A stretch of DNA of 49,821 nt from Lysobacteraceae bacterium PS02340. GTDB taxonomy: Bacteria > Pseudomonadota > Gammaproteobacteria > Xanthomonadales > Xanthomonadaceae. Positions 49,161 to 49,821 of this stretch are shown here, one piece after another; the first letter of the stretch is position 1, and every line of letters starts with the position of its first letter. The DNA lies in NCBI GenBank assembly GCA_029959605.1, contig JASCOC010000021.1, positions 1 through 49,821 on the forward strand, given 5' to 3'. The notes below the pieces were generated by a model, which was given only the letters and a program-made list of their open reading frames with translations, had not been told where the DNA came from and did not search any database. The translations under genes were made by a program, and so were the position numbers.

Positions 49161-49821
49161 TCAGGCCCGGGCTCTCGTCTGGCGCCGCCACTGCGCCGGC
49201 GTCGTGCCGGTGGCACGGCGCATCGCCCGGGTCAGTGCGCTCTGGTCGGCGTAGCCGCATTGGCCGGCGAGTTCGGCGATCGGCAATGCGGTCTGCGCGA
49301 GCAAGTGGCGCGCACGCGCCAGACGCACGCCGGCGAGCCAGGCCCGCGGTGTCTGTCCGAGTTCCTGCTGGAACAGCGTGTGCAGCCGGCTCGCGCTGAC
49401 GCCGATCCGGCCGGCCATCGACGCCACCGTCCAGGCGCGCCCTGGTTCCGCCTCGACGAACGCCTGCAGGCGCGCGAGCCGGGAGACCGGCCCGGCGTCG
49501 TCGCCGAGCAGCGCATCGAGCAGCAGCGGCATCCACAGCCGCATCCGGTGGTCGGGCACTGCGCCGCGCGCCGCCTGCAGGCCCATGTAGCCGACGAGAC
49601 TGACGGCATCGGGCGACAGGGCGACGTAGGGACGGCGCGCCAATCGCGCCATCGCGTCGTCGTCGAGCGCACCGCTGTGCAGATCGAGAATGATCGAGCG
49701 GTTGGCGACCCGGCTGACCTGGTCGTGGCGCGCGCCGGTTTCGACGAAGGCCGCCACGTGGCGGTCGAGTCGCGCCTCCCGGCCGGCGGTGTCCATCGCG
49801 AGTTCGCCCGTCAGCGGCCGC
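49161..49821 (-). CDS. AraC-family transcriptional regulator, 5' end cut by window
   Basis: The frame is open from the window edge at 49821, so the start lies outside. About 219 residues are visible. The C-terminal 100 form the AraC/XylS DNA-binding domain: WTVASMAGRIGVSASRLHTLFQQELGQTPRAWLAGVRLARARHLLAQ (first helix-turn-helix) and PIAELAGQCGYADQSALTRAMRRATGTTPAQWRR (second). The visible N-terminal part is the end of a ligand-sensing domain. It lies 70 bp before the EamA gene in the same direction. Confidence 0.85.
   Translation of the reverse strand, partial: RPLTGELAMDTAGREARLDRHVAAFVETGARHDQVSRVANRSIILDLHSGALDDDAMARLARRPYVALSPDAVSLVGYMGLQAARGAVPDHRMRLWMPLLLDALLGDDAGPVSRLARLQAFVEAEPGRAWTVASMAGRIGVSASRLHTLFQQELGQTPRAWLAGVRLARARHLLAQTALPIAELAGQCGYADQSALTRAMRRATGTTPAQWRRQTRARA

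Noticed and set aside
1..49821. CRISPR array
   Set aside because: No set of regularly spaced repeats was noticed, and no cas gene is present.

Overview
The window is high-GC DNA from a gammaproteobacterium, most likely of the Lysobacter/Luteimonas/Xanthomonas group (Xanthomonadaceae). This rests on the gene families and codon use: two exported S9 peptidases, a YajD HNH protein, YehS, a YihG-type acyltransferase and a TonB receptor with DUF3649, PepSY and DUF3325 genes. It is inferred from reading alone; no search was run. I found no tRNA, rRNA, CRISPR array or intact mobile element.

Layout. 15-2482 (+): an Mrr-type nuclease domain on a membrane anchor, a small membrane protein, an exported protein and a two-helix membrane protein; then an AT-richer stretch with what looks like a gutted REP-associated transposase element. 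2884-3935 (+): Lpp-like lipoprotein and an L,D-transpeptidase-fold protein. 3995-11640 (+): YajD, a triple-PAS diguanylate cyclase, an esterase, a FecR/OmpA/CHASE2-HD-GYP module and an exported methyltransferase. 11680-14532 (-): FKBP-type lipoprotein, a bacterial voltage-gated channel and an HExxH protein. 14748-26210 (+): DPP-IV-like peptidase, DUF4474 protein, a two-gene ABC exporter, DUF5694 protein, a small conserved protein, a YihG-like acyltransferase, a sorbosone-dehydrogenase-like lipoprotein, and an NMT1/THI5-like protein paired with a D-2-hydroxyacid dehydrogenase.

26281-32125 (-): small exported protein, CHAD protein, an SPFH / zinc-ribbon membrane protein / small membrane protein operon, a gpV-like plus PAAR-like pair standing alone, and a multi-pass membrane protein. 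32604-35309 (+): GNAT acetyltransferase and prolyl oligopeptidase, then a homopolymer-rich gap. 35444-40547 (-): VOC protein, then an iron-siderophore uptake locus whose sigma-70-like promoter contains a Fur-box-like sequence. 40885-42587 (+): lipocalin, membrane protein, small exported protein. 42698-43985 (-): SnoaL-like protein and a pseudouridine-synthase-fold protein with a Glu at the catalytic Asp position. 44153-45263 (+): exported protein and YehS. 45531-49821 (-): TrmY-type methyltransferase, a 50-residue basic protein, a ParB-like protein, DUF4126 protein, EamA transporter and an AraC regulator cut by the window end.

Themes. Much of the window is cell envelope, secreted peptidase, iron uptake and cyclic-di-GMP turnover. 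It reads as ordinary chromosome with a few accessory islets. The least ordinary items are the membrane-anchored Mrr nuclease with a G11 tract, the SPFH/zinc-ribbon/CHAD cluster, the orphan injection-tip pair, the Asp-filter sodium-channel homologue, the cytosolic THI5-like protein and the archaeal-type TrmY homologue.
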